Shown here in pieces: positions 23,531-34,628 of a stretch of DNA of 64,000 nt. Location: positions 21,387,106 through 21,451,105 of the forward strand of contig OX578282.1 in assembly GCA_951217055.1 (NCBI GenBank). The letters run 5' to 3'. Position numbers and translations under genes: made by a program. Each line of letters opens with the position of its first letter. Position 1 is the stretch's first letter. The stretch comes from Gerris lacustris. Taxonomy: Eukaryota; Arthropoda; Insecta; Hemiptera; Gerridae. The notes beneath the pieces were generated by a model. That model was not told where the DNA came from. It saw nothing but the letters and a program-made list of their open reading frames with translations, and ran no database searches.

Positions 23531-24859
23531 TACCCATTTTATTATATTTTTCATGAACATTTTGAGTTAAAGGTTTAATTTTATATACCAGCTTGTTTTA
23601 AACAATTCACAATATAGCCACTTCATGAATAATGTTTAAACAATATAAGCATGCGATATAGTATAGATACATTCTATACTACAACCCTAATAGAGACATG
23701 AATTTCGGTTCAATTCTGAAGTTGCCTATTTTGTAATTAACCAAATAGGAAACAGTTAGATTTGAAAATCAGATCATTATATAGTTACATACCATCCAGT
23801 TTCTGGACCATTAGAATATTAGAAGTAGCCCACAAAATTGTGGGTATATGGATGCTAGTCACGAGTGTATTGTTTAATGGGTAAACTTAGGATGGTAGGT
23901 ATAGTGGAGCAACCCTGCAGACTACGTATATTGACCGAGATGCTATATTAAGCATGACGATAACCCATGCTAGCAAGTAATACATAGCACTCAGTATTGA
24001 CGTTGTTAACCAATAAGGCATCAGCAATCACAGAGGCTTATATCCAAACCAGGCTTTGCCCTCCGCTTCAATTATACCACAGAAACTTAATTAATTTTCT
24101 GCGCTGTTTGTACAAGGTTTGGCATAATCACAGCCTCCCTTTTGGCTGGTTTTGTCTTCCGGCCCGCAGCTATATTATTCTTAACTTTACGAGTTAAACA
24201 ATGCGGATTTCTCCAATTTTCTTGGCTTTAATAAAACCTGAATAAACGTGTTTAGAATTTTGAACACTGTTTAAAAAGTTTATCCTAGAACGTTAATTTT
24301 GTTTTAAATGTAGACGAAGTGAATTAAAAATAAATGTATTTAAAGAAATTTGAGATAAATCTTTCAAAAAAGATTTAGATTGTTACAAATAAATGAATTT
24401 TCACAACATCCGAAATTTTTATTGAGTTAATCCGACATTGTAAGACGTGTTTGGAATAGAAGAAACTGTTAAAATAATAATACATTCTACAGTGAAACAA
24501 ACATGTAATGAGGCAATCAAGTAAAGTTAATCATCACATCTTTAAAGAAAGAGGTGATGGGATTGTTAGAAGAACATTTCATTAATTTAAACACTACAGA
24601 GTTTAGTATGTTTACCCAACAATGTTTGAACGTGAAGGGAATTTAGAAACGCTAATAAATTAGAGTATACTTTATGAAAAGGTTGTAAGACTAACGCCTT
24701 CAATGTTAAATAGCATTTAATGTTATTAAAAGAAAATTTTTAACGTGAAAGTTGTTAAAAATCTATTTAATTAAAAGAATTTAATTGTAATGTTAAGTAT
24801 AGCACAAAGCAATAAACGTATTTTCAAAGTTGCACGTTGCACTGGGTTGTGATGAGATT
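23531..24859. other. Unassigned AT-rich DNA
   Basis: No supported gene. A 66-codon frame at 23997-24197 lacks any recognisable domain. Confidence 0.4.
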
Positions 24860-25137
24860 ACGAGGGGAGGGGGGGGGGGGGATAAAGAAGGAAAAAAAGC
24901 CTAATTTTTGGGGATGTCATTTCTCAATTACTATAACAATTAAGGATTTTTCCTAAATATATTTGATCAATGCAAGAGGGGGGGGGGGGGGGGGATAAAG
25001 GAAACACAGGGGCATCTAGATATTCTCGGTTAGTAAAATTATTGTAATGTTCTTTGACGGTAGTTTATAAACCAATTACATTAATAAAAATAAAAATACA
25101 TAATACACTCCGTAGCGAAGAACGGGAATCCAGATAG
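24860..25137. mobile_element. Possible Helitron-like fragment with poly-G tracts
   Basis: Two G runs (about 24869-24881 and 24978-24994), each followed by gataaag. The stretch ends at 'cgtagcgaagaacgggaatc' then 'cagatag' (25110-25137). This resembles degenerate ends of arthropod non-autonomous Helitrons (hairpin then CTAG). It is related in layout to 49611-49949. Confidence 0.35.
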
Positions 25138-26837
25138 TTATTATATAAACGAGTATTATGTAATTATTCGATTTTGACTTTGGTGTGTCCCTTAACTGAA
25201 TTTAAGTAGAATATATTTAACTGGCGTCTAGGTAAATGCCAAATATACTGTTTATGAAGCTGACGCCAACCCTATGTCCGTTACATATTAAATAGTTCTC
25301 AAAGCCCTTGGCCCTTTGGCCTGCCAAAGGGCCCCGCGCCTTCACGGCTTGTTAAATCTCGGATTTTTATTAGTATAAACATAACATTTTTTTTTTTACC
25401 TATCTAGCCAAGCTCATTTTCTAACATAATTTCTCCTCTCTTTTCATCCCAAGTAATTTCTTTAGTAATAAAATATTAAAGTGAAACAAACAAGAAATTG
25501 GAAATTCATTAAAAAATCCACTAAAAGAAGGGAGATGACTTCTAAACAAAACTGCTTACCCCTACACGATTTCCCAAGATGGAATCGTAAAAAAAACTTT
25601 TTCTTAATGATAAATTTCCTCAGGGGCTTTTCAACATAAAGTTTCCTTTCTCTTTCTTACTCAGTTTGTACAAATTAAAAATGAATGGATTTTTTTAAAA
25701 GAAAAACAATTTAAAGAGTAATTACATTTTAATAATATATTTGGGGGTAGAAAGTAACCCCAACATTACAGCTATCTGCTGACAATGACAAACAAGTAGG
25801 GTAGAAGAACCAGAATTAAATAAAGTTATAATTAAAAATCACCTTTCAAAGTGCTTTTTTTAAAATGTATTGTCAATTATATTACTTTGTAAAGGATTCA
25901 AAGGTACGTCCCTCCACGTAATATAATTTTTGTTTAGTAGATTAACAAACAATTCGTTTTTGACTTTCATAAGACTTCTGTATGGGCATTTTCTTTTAAA
26001 AAAAAAACTTCCACTGAAGATGGCCGAGAGTGGCAGAGACTGCACAAATTAAAGTTTTAATTTGAAGACTATACGTTTTAGTCATAACTATAATCTGTTA
26101 TCTATATACTTACAACAAAATGTTGAACTTTGCACATTTTTGTGAATTACGCATGCGCCTATTAAATGTTTAACTTTTCAATAGTCATCTCTAGCATGAA
26201 CGGTTCGAGGAATATGAACCATAGTTCGACGGACAGACAAACACGTCACCCTCGGCATAAGGGATTCGAGGATGATCTAAGGAACCCTAAAAACTACATT
26301 AGTGTCTCGCTAATCCAGACCCCGCTAGTTCGTACATCCGGTTCATCAAGACGGAGACAACTGAGAAAAAGTGTACAGAGTAAGCCTAAATAAACTTGTG
26401 AAATACTTTTCCTATCAATTTGCAGGGTTACAAAGTGGATTAACGTTGAACATACTTATATTACTGTCATTTTATTGAAGTCATTTTTATGAGAAAAACA
26501 TAAATTTTAAAAATGTTACCCCTACTAAACCTTGTTTTACAGCCACTTTAAAACTGATTCCGTATAATTCAGAATTTCGGTAATCCCTACAGGATTAGTA
26601 AGACTCTACATAATAATTGCAATAAATAAATGCATTCAAATAATGAACTATTAATTGCAATACAAAGAGACAACTAATGATGTAATAAAAGTTGCAATAA
26701 AATGAGACATACAAATAATGTATTAATAGTTGTAGAAAAACAGGAGGAGGCAATGCACAACCTCACCGAATGCATTTCTTTCATAAAATATTGGGGTAGA
26801 ATAAATCCCTTAGATTATAAAAAGCTTTATTCTATAT
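25138..26837. other. Unassigned AT-rich DNA with small hairpins
   Basis: A GC-rich imperfect hairpin lies at about 25303-25335 (ggccctttgg opposite ccaaagggcc). 'actgaagatggccgagag' near 26014 is a dispersed repeat word. No gene seen. Confidence 0.4.
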
Positions 26838-27351
26838 TGCTTCCGAGGTTACCCAAGGTAACGGAAGGTACGTGATCGTTCTGAAGGGCGATTTTTTTTT
26901 TTTAAATCTAAGAAAGAAATTCGTTTCAGACATCAGGGAACACTTTTGGTTTCCTTGTCTGTCTGTCGCACAAGTTTTGCGAACCAACATATCTTAAAAA
27001 CTACTCGTCCGATTTTAATGAAATTTGGATGATAGGTCATAATTAGCCCATTGTTGGTCCAATATATGTTAAAACCTTCAGCGCTTATTAGTTTCTCTTC
27101 AAACATACATTTATTCACACCTACAAAAGTACTCATATAATTTTTGTGAAATTTGGATGGTTTGTAAAAAGTAAATCGCAAATAGCCCGAAATTAATTTC
27201 GACCGTGAGTGCTATTTAATATAGAAATATAGCTAAATTGATACTTTAATTCATGTAAAAAAACAACACAAGCTCATTGTTGGTCCCTTATATGTTTTAA
27301 CCTTCTGCGCTAATTTGTTTCTCTTCCACATGCGCACAAACATACATTTTT
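26838..27351 (+). repeat. CTTCCGAGCTTACC family, composite copy, left part
   Basis: Starts 'attgcttccgaggttaccc' and 'ggtaacggaagg', then 'cgtttcagacatcagggaac', 'gaaatttggatgataggtca' and 'catacatttattcacacc'. It includes an internal direct duplication: 'attgttggtcc' occurs at about 27050 and 27281. A separate element interrupts it at 27352. Confidence 0.6.
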
Positions 27352-28043
27352 AGGGTCCGTAGGCGAAACCAAGGACCCTTATATTTTCCTGCGAGTGTCT
27401 GTCCGTCCTCTCGCGTGCTCTCACGGCTACACCTTTCGTCCGATCACTTTGAAATTTGGCATGTATGTGTCTTGTACCTGCCCACTTATTTTAAAAATAT
27501 AGCGACTTAAAAAAAATATTTTTCAAAAAAAGTAGGGTAAAAAAACTTAAGGGCTAAGAATTTTACATTTTTTTTTCGACACCGTGAGGGGTATCATATG
27601 AAAGGGTACGTCGAGCTGATTACAAAAATATATAATTCTTTGGATATAACTTTGATAGGGCGAGCGTAGGCAAGTTTGAAGTGGGTGTGAAACGTGTCCC
27701 CCCCCCCCCCTCTATCTCGCTTATGTGAAGTGCAAAAAATCTGAAAAAATTCCTGAACATTCTTCGATTAAAAGTAAAGATAGCACTTTTTGAAAATTTC
27801 GAAAAAAAAATTATTTTATTATTTATTGACAAAATACGTTTTTTTATAATTATGGTCTTTTCGATGTATTTATAGGGTTGAAGTCCGGTTCAGTGGCAAA
27901 AAAATACTTTATCAGAAGTTTGTTTATGTGTTTTGAAAATATCAGACCCTTAGAATTGTTCAAAGTAAGCTTTTTAGCATTTTAAAAAAACACTGTTTAT
28001 ACACTTTACAGTTAAACACTATATAGTGTGGCCTACGGACCCT
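27352..28043. mobile_element. AGGGTCCGTAGG element, copy 1
   Basis: Starts AGGGTCCGTAGGC and ends GCCTACGGACCCT, a 13-base perfect inverted pair. A tail cgctgtgtgctga..agc...cacttgacctgtt follows and is shared with copy 2, so the true 3' boundary may be near 28078. Left flank acatacattt and right flank tttatttacacc reconstitute an uninterrupted sequence found at 21910-21930 and 22668-22690. Contains a C run near 27700 absent from copy 2. Confidence 0.7.
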
Positions 28044-28078
28044 CGCTGTGTGCTGACTAGCCCACACTTGACCTGTTT

Positions 28079-28300
28079 ATTTACACCTATAGCTTCACAA
28101 GTACATCTGATTTGTATGAAACTTTTATAGTTTATTGAAAGTAGTCCGCAGATAGCCCTAGATTAATTTGAACCGTCTGCGCTCTTTATCTTTTGGTAAA
28201 TTGATACTTTAATTTATGTAAAAAATCCAAACAACTTTGACAGCATTAAAAAATTAAGGGGGAAAATTAAATAAATTTGACAATATTGGGCTGTAAAAGC
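28079..28300 (+). repeat. Composite repeat, right part
   Basis: Resumes the interrupted family with 'atttacacctatagcttcac', then 'agcccta', 'gaattaattt', 'ctgcgct' and 'aaattgatactttaattta', which also occur at 27180-27260. Confidence 0.5.
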
Positions 28301-28995
28301 ATAAAATCATTTAAGTATACGAAATAAGACGCGAAGGACCTATGTATCACACTAATTGGCAGATTATTTTTTTTTTATAAAACACATTGAATTACGTTTA
28401 ATCCTTAATTTTATCGTTAGAAGTTTTTGTATGAAGACCCCACACGAGTTTCCCCTTTGTGTAATCTTTAACAATACTAAGCCTATTATTATTTGTCTTT
28501 TGTTATTTTAAAATGATCATATTAAAGATTTACATATTGTAGAAACAAGAATAGTTTATCTATTTAAGTTAAAGAAACGACTTCTGTTCTTATTCTGGTT
28601 CCGTTTAAACATTACTCATGGTAGTTAGAGAGAAAATGACAGTAAAGGTGCCTACCCGTCATTCTAATAAGCGGATCCAATCTGACCATCAGGCCCCATG
28701 TCACGTTCTTATTAGTGTGGGGGCTACGCGGCTTCTAAATACTAACAACAAAGTTAACTTACGTGTGTACTTGAAAAGAAAGCGAAGCGTAAAATCCGTA
28801 TACTTATATTCTATTAACTAGAAATAGATGCCGCATAAATCTTTTGAGAAATATGTTAAGTTAAACATTATCTAATCTAGCACAATATTAACAAAATTAA
28901 GATTTTAAAAATGCACTTGCTAGGAAGCTACTAAAAGGGTTTCTTCGGTCATATTTATATTTATTCCGTAAATTTATATTGCCAACATTCTTTTT
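28301..28995. other. Unassigned AT-rich DNA
   Basis: Nothing recognisable. The 67-codon frame at 28618-28821 has no domain and no splice or promoter context. Confidence 0.4.
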
Positions 28996-29488
28996 AGGGT
29001 CCGTAGGCAAAACCAAGGACCCTTATATTATCCTGCGTGTGTCTGTCCGTCCGTCCTGTCGCATGCTCTTACGGCTACACCTTTCGTCCGATTACTTTGA
29101 AATTTGGCATGTATGTGTCTTGTACCTACCCACATATTTTAAAAATATAGCGACTTAAAAAAAATATTTTTCAAAAAAATTAGGGTAAAAAAACTTAAGA
29201 GTTAAAATTTTTTCATTTTTTTCGACACCGTGAGGGGTATCATATGAAAGGGTACGTCGAGCTGATTACAAAAATATATATATTTCTTTGGTTATAACTT
29301 TGATAGGGCGATATGTATTTATATGATTGTAGTCCGGTTCAGTGGCAAAAAAATACTTTATCGGAAGTTTGTTTATGGGTTTTGAGAATATCAGACCCAT
29401 AGGATAGTTCAAAGTAAGCTTTTTAGCATTTTAAGAAACACCATCAATAGGGTATTACTTAAACTATACAGTGTGGCCTACGGACCCT
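28996..29488. mobile_element. AGGGTCCGTAGG element, copy 2
   Basis: Same termini and internal sequence as copy 1 (tcttacggctacacctttcg, 'gaaatttggcatgtatgtgt', 'catatgaaagggtacgtcga') and the same cgctgtgtgctgaccagc tail to about 29523. It lacks roughly 200 bases that copy 1 has between 'tttgataggg' and 'tatttatagg'. Copies differ by scattered substitutions. A further terminal fragment lies at about 59763 (gggtcctcggttttgcc). Confidence 0.7.
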
Positions 29489-30448
29489 CGCTGTGTGCTG
29501 ACCAGCACACACTTGACCTGTTTATTTTATTTATTGAATTTGCTTGAATAAAACGACATTGTGAAACGAAGTTTGTGATTCGGGACTCGTCCAAGTGATC
29601 GATTTTTTACAGGTAATTCAACTGCCGGCTGAGTCGGCAGTTGAAAAAAATTCTTTTTCGTAATATTATATAAATTATTATTGATTAATTTATTTATGTT
29701 TTATATATTAGCTTAACTGTGGTGGAAAAAAGTGAGTTTGGTTGAAGGCAATAAATAAGTGTGAGCGCATGTGCGAACTACATTGTTTACATCTAAATAA
29801 ATCCTAACCCTTACATTCTTCCGCTGGTCACTCTCTGTGCTGTTTATACCGCTTGATTGTGACACCGCTAAGTTGTTTACCGCAACCACAACCACTGAAG
29901 ATAATCAGAACAGAGCAGGATATACTGATACACGGAGAGAAACAATAGAAAATAGAAAACTGCACTCGTCCGCTGGATTTACACCATCTCATGCTGCCTC
30001 ATACCGCTACCGCTGAGAACTGCCCTAGTAGATTGTTAACCACGTAACAAACATCTCACCTTATTTATTATTATTTTTACCACCTTTTTCTCTAATGTTT
30101 TATGTTAATTACATATGTAAAAAACCTATACAGTTCACTTATTTTGTACAACCCGCCTTAGTTAAGGTTCCCAGGTTTTAAAACTGAGCCAGTTCATCTT
30201 CAATTATAATATAATACATATACATATGTATATAAATGATGTTTTCATGTTTTTATTGATTTTTTTTCATTAATATGTTGGAGGAACATAAAAAAAACTG
30301 TTTCTAGAACTTAAGTTTCACTTCTAATGCGTGAGAGTCTCACACATATTTTTTATGTTTTATTTTTTATAGTGTTAAAAACACTAAAAAATGGCACTTT
30401 GGCGGTGCAAGGTGATATTATCCTTAAGCATTTTTATTGGTACTTTTT
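29489..30448. other. Unassigned DNA with one strong hairpin
   Basis: 29617-29645 forms an 11-bp perfect stem with a 7-base loop (TTCAACTGCCG / CGGCAGTTGAA). No gene is supported. A (at)-rich stretch is present near 30210. Confidence 0.45.
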
Positions 30449-31150
30449 TTGGTTATTTTGGGGGTAAAATGTCCGCTATTTTGGAAACTCGTAATATATT
30501 TATGATCTACTTTCTAATACCTTTAAAATAACACCCCACTCAAAAATTACAGAAAATAAACATTTTGGGCTGCAATCGTTACGTACGCCCAAATTTGTTA
30601 AAATTCGACTTTTTTAAAAATGAACTCCCAGAAATATCATTGGACTACAGAGATGTTTATATTGTATTTTTTCAGATTTTTAAGACCATTCTTTATGCAA
30701 CGATAAAGGGGAATATTTTTTTTTGGTTATTTTGGGGTAATAATGGCCCCCATTTTGAATATTCGATATATATTGTGATTTAATTTCCAATACCTTTAAA
30801 ATGATACCCAACTCAAAAATAACAAAAAATAAAAATATTGGACCACAATGGTTACGTGCACCCAAATTTGTTTTTAAATTCGACTTTTTTAAACGAACTC
30901 CTAGAAATATCATTGGACTACAGAGATGTATATTTATATATTTTTCATATTTTTCTTATGCCCAGTGGATCTTATGGGGTAGTGGAGGCGGGGACATTTT
31001 TTGGGGGTACCCTTTTGGTTATTTTGGGAGTACAATGACCGCCATTTTGAAAACGCGTAATATATTTGTGGTCTAATTTTGAATTCCCTTAAAATGATAC
31101 CCCACAAAAAAATTTAAAAAAAAAAATGTTTTCTTGTGATCAGTTCACCA
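30449..31150. repeat. Three-copy tandem repeat (about 285 bases per unit)
   Basis: Copies start near 30449, 30720 and 31012 with 'ttttggttattttggg'. They continue through 'accttta..aatgatacccca', 'ttcgacttttttaaa' and 'aatatcattggactacagag'. The third copy is truncated. The family is related to the tandem units at 1-377 by the 'tacccca(c)tcaaaa' word. Confidence 0.8.
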
Positions 31151-31270
31151 CTGCTCACTGATCGCACAAAAGTTAAGTTGGGGCAAAAAGTTGCATGTAT
31201 ACCAAATTTCAAATCTCTACCTTCAATAGGTCAGGGTCAGGAGATATGCACCAAGATGCGACGAACGGAT

Positions 31271-31603
31271 GAACTACCAAAAGCAAAAGTTTTTCTAGAA
31301 TGACCTCGAAAACCTAAAAATAAAGGTGTCGAAACAACTGTATCATATTCTTCAACTGTTTTAAATTCTTAAATTTTTTTTTTCCGAAAAACCGTTTTTT
31401 CCGTATAACTCGAATACGGTTGACCGAAGCGGTCCGACGCAAAGGACCTTTTTTGTAGGTCTCGCGAAAAGGGAAAAACTCGTTTGTTTTTTTTAAAGAT
31501 TGGTTTTTTTTAACGCTAAAAGATTGACTTGTATACAAAATTCTAGCTTGATGTTAGTCAGACACTTTTTTGCACGCTATCTCCTGGACTAGAATAATTT
31601 CAA
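31271..31603. repeat. Truncated fragments of two other element families
   Basis: About 31385-31495 matches the inside of the 353 bp palindromic element (ccgaaaaaccgttttttccg, then cgcaaaggaccttttttgtagg). About 31535-31580 matches the right arm of the 15.3 kb foldback (acaaaattctagc, gatgttagtca, ttttttgcac). Confidence 0.6.
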
Positions 31604-31703
31604 GATAAAAAGAACTTTTTATATACTACGTTTTTAAATTTTCTGTTGAATCTTATGTAATGTTGATAATATAATTGTTATTGTTAATTGTTATATAATA
31701 TAT

Positions 31704-32875
31704 TAAGAGGATCCTCACATATAGGGATACCCTTATTTGGTAAAATGTTAGATTTGCATATTTGAATTTGGCGGGGATGCAGCCTGGAAACCTCGAGTTG
31801 TCTCGGAACCCAGATCCCCTCGACCGCATACTCTCGGAGCCGCCGCCTAATATCTTTCAAAGGAGATTACTCGTATATAAAAGCTCCTGGGACTTGAAGA
31901 AGAGGTAATTAAATCGTCGGAAGTACTAATCCAACGATTGGAACCAACCGAGAGAAGACACGGACTTTAATAAATAAGTTTAGCAAATTCTGTCTTCAGC
32001 CTAAAGCTACGAGACGTTGTGACGTCACCAGGAGATAAGAGGGAACAGGTGGTTGTCGAGGGAAAAGTCAGTCGGAGGCGAGACTCGTTGCAGTAAGGGT
32101 AACCCAGATTCGGGACCCGTAGTTTTTCCGACCAGTGGAATCCGTGATACTAGCTTTTCTTCGAAATCCGGATATCCAGTAAAGTATTAAAGTAGTTAAT
32201 CAAGTCTTATATCAAGTAAATTCAGTGTACGCCAGTTCCGTCTTAAAAATATCTACGTTGGAATATTTAACCGACAAGCATCAGTGAACCGTCTGCGCCA
32301 TCTTCCCTTGAGAGGTACCGACTACGAGATCATCAACGAGGATTCTACTCTTCAGTACAGATAAGTTAATTTGTAGGAAATATAATTCCGATACAAATCT
32401 GTAACTGGTCATAATATCGTAAAGTTTCTATAATTAAAGATATTTTCAAATCTTAAATTTTATACCTGAGCATAGTCAGTGTTTGACCCTTTGAGCTCTA
32501 AGGATATTGCTAAGTCTGGAATTTTAAAAGGTATATTTTAATAAAGCGAATCAATTTTAATAATTGTTTTTATTAATGCGACGATACAACCTTATTTACA
32601 AAATTTTAATTAATATTTAAATACAAATTTTCTTGCATCTGTGGGTAAGACAGATCCAAGTCCAGGGGCGAACGCAAGTTCAAACTTGGCGACCCATCCT
32701 GAGATTCTCTTTGCTCTTAAAGCTAGTCATCAGCAAGGTGACGTGGAAGAAAGGTAATTTACCATTTTAATTAAATTTATTCAATTTCAAATTTCTGTCT
32801 TCCCCCCCCACGTCAGTCCCTGAGAGCCTTGTAATTTGGCACTTTGACGTGGGCCATTTTCCCAGACCTTGCAAT
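31704..32875 (+). repeat. 5' LTR (1172 bp)
   Basis: Aligns base for base, on reading, with 38878-40049. It starts TAAGAGGATCC and ends CCTTGCAAT, so it lacks the usual TG..CA ends. It holds TATATAAAA at 31874-31882 and AATAAA at 31969-31974 (also 32540-32545). If transcription starts about 25-30 bases after the TATA box, the R region is short and U5 is long, over 850 bases. Confidence 0.95.
31874..31882 (+). promoter_or_regulatory. LTR TATA box
   Basis: TATATAAAA in a GC-richer part of the LTR, upstream of an AATAAA at 31969. It is the likely core promoter of the retrotransposon. The equivalent in the 3' LTR is 39048-39056. Confidence 0.65.
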
Positions 32876-32937
32876 TTGGCGCCCAACGTGGGGCATTTTC
32901 CCAAATTACCCTGTAATTTGGCTCCCCAACGTGGGTC
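32837..32937 (+). repeat. Three tandem primer-site-like units
   Basis: TGGC..(C/T)..ACGTGGG units start at 32837, 32877 and 32919, spaced 40 and 42 bases. Each is preceded by (T)G(T/C)AATT, and the first two are followed by ATTTTCCCA. The first lies inside the LTR end, the second is the exact primer site, the third is in the leader. Confidence 0.85.
32877..32894 (+). promoter_or_regulatory. Primer binding site, tRNA-Lys type
   Basis: TGGCGCCCAACGTGGGGC begins one base after the LTR end. It is the 18-base complement of the 3' end of a tRNA-Lys, the type used by several retroviruses and by Osvaldo-like elements. It would prime minus-strand DNA synthesis. Confidence 0.9.
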
Positions 32938-33262
32938 ATTACGATTTAGTACGTTCCAAATCGTCATAACGAACTATTTACGCTATCCATCGTCTACCCA
33001 TATATGCAAGTGGCGCCCTATACGATCGTTGATAAGATCAAAGAAAGGTTGTTGTAAATTTTTTTTGTGTGGTTGAATAAAGAAGATATTAAGACCAGAC
33101 CGAAACGTACGGATTATATCATATTGTGTATAAGTATCTATGAAAGAGTGATCTCACAGACTCAATTATTAAGTAAATTATTGTGTAACTATATTATTTT
33201 AAATTTTATTTATCGTTTTCAACCTGTCAAAATATCGATTAAGATCCAACGACTCCAAAAAT
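32895..33262 (+). other. Retrotransposon leader
   Basis: Untranslated region between the primer site and the gag start. It includes the third primer-like unit and would be expected to hold packaging signals, though none can be pointed to. Confidence 0.6.
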
Positions 33263-34628
33263 ATGGAGGAATTACTAAGTAAAGTCAATGAATTAATCAA
33301 ATCAAATCAAGAGATCGTAAGGTCAAACCAGGAACAGCAAAACATTAATACCGAAAATCAAGAAATTTTTATGACCAAGTTAACTGAGTTGATGGATAAG
33401 ACTAAGAAAATAGACAAACTAGAACAAATGATTCTAGAAAACCGTACAGCTTTGGAACCATTTGTGAAAAATAATAAAATAAATCAACCGGGAGGTTCCA
33501 AAATAAGTAATAATAATACTGTTCCTGATTTGCCATACGAGTCTCCCAGAACTAATTGTACGAATTCTGAGAATGGTGACCCTATTAATAGCGACAGATC
33601 ATGTCAAAACATAAATAATGGTAACGTTAACGTAAATAGCCCCAAACCCAATGATGATATGAGCATGAACCTGGCAACCGATTCCGATATGAATAGGAAT
33701 AGGGAAGTGATTTATATTGCTAACAACCAAGGTAACCCCCACCCTATGGAAACATTCTCGTCAGAAAAAGAAGTATGTCCCATAAGTTTTTTTATCACAA
33801 ATAGAAAGAAAATTAAATAGGGAAAAAAATCATCAAAATTTTAAAAATATCGTCCGAAAACATTTGCTAAATGAAGCATATTATTGGTTTCTTGTACAAG
33901 AACGGGAAATAATCGATTTCCAAGACTTCAAAATTAAGTTTGTAAAAGAATTCTGGTCAGTGGAAAGACAAGAATTCGTCGTCAATCAACTCGAGAACGG
34001 GAAATACGACAATAAAAATCATGTGAGTAGGTTACAGTACATATATGCCCTGATTTCGCGAGTCAAATCTACTAGTGGTGCCCCAAGCGAGCAAGGAATG
34101 GTCCGTAAGTTAGCAAAACACTTCAACGCAAATTTTCAATTGTGGTACGAGATGAGGAAACCGCAAAACGTAACCGATTTCGTAGCATTAATTAAAGACT
34201 TCGAGAAATACGAACAGCTTAATAAAACCCGAGATTATGGCCCGAAAGATAAAACCGCAGAACAAGGACCATACCGCAACACACCGAAATACCAAAACCC
34301 GCAGAACACTCCTGACCGGAGATATTATCCGTATCATTATGAAAGACAACCGCTTCACGGGCGCTTTCAAAATAATCATGAACAAAAATTTAATCAAGGA
34401 GACACAAACCTAGGTAAATATCGTAATAATGATCGGAACGACGATTACCATAAAGGAGGTAACCGATACAACCCACAATATAGATCCAAAAATCAAACCG
34501 AGTGGAGACAAAGGCCGGCCCAAGAACCGACAAATCCACCAAATAGAATCGATAAATTACCCCAGAACGGCGGAAGTAAGATATGCTATCTGCAGACTGA
34601 AAAAAACCACGAAGATAATTTAAACTAA
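33263..34628 (+). pseudogene. gag: gag, interrupted by one frame break
   Basis: The first segment opens at ATG 33263 and runs 185 codons to a stop at 33818-33820. Residues 1-65 look like a coiled coil rich in Lys, Glu, Gln and Asn; the rest is a polar Asn/Ser/Pro linker. After a run of seven T at 33787-33793, the sequence that continues as gag is in the +1 frame. It is open from about 33786 to the stop at 34626-34628. That part has a capsid-like segment (YYWFLVQEREIIDF.. to KDFEKYEQL), then an Arg/Asn/Gln/Tyr-rich basic tail likely to bind RNA. No CCHC zinc knuckle is seen. The break looks like one extra T, as mutation or sequence error; a programmed +1 shift is less likely. Confidence 0.8.
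34619..34625 (+). promoter_or_regulatory. -1 ribosomal frameshift heptamer (gag-pol)
   Basis: TTTAAAC is read T TTA AAC in the gag frame, with the gag stop TAA immediately after (34626-34628). The pol frame is -1 relative to gag and is open from exactly 34619. This fits the X XXY YYZ rule. A GC-rich segment at about 34641-34661 can form a short imperfect hairpin (gaac..ggg / ccc..gttc) as a possible stimulator. Confidence 0.8.
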
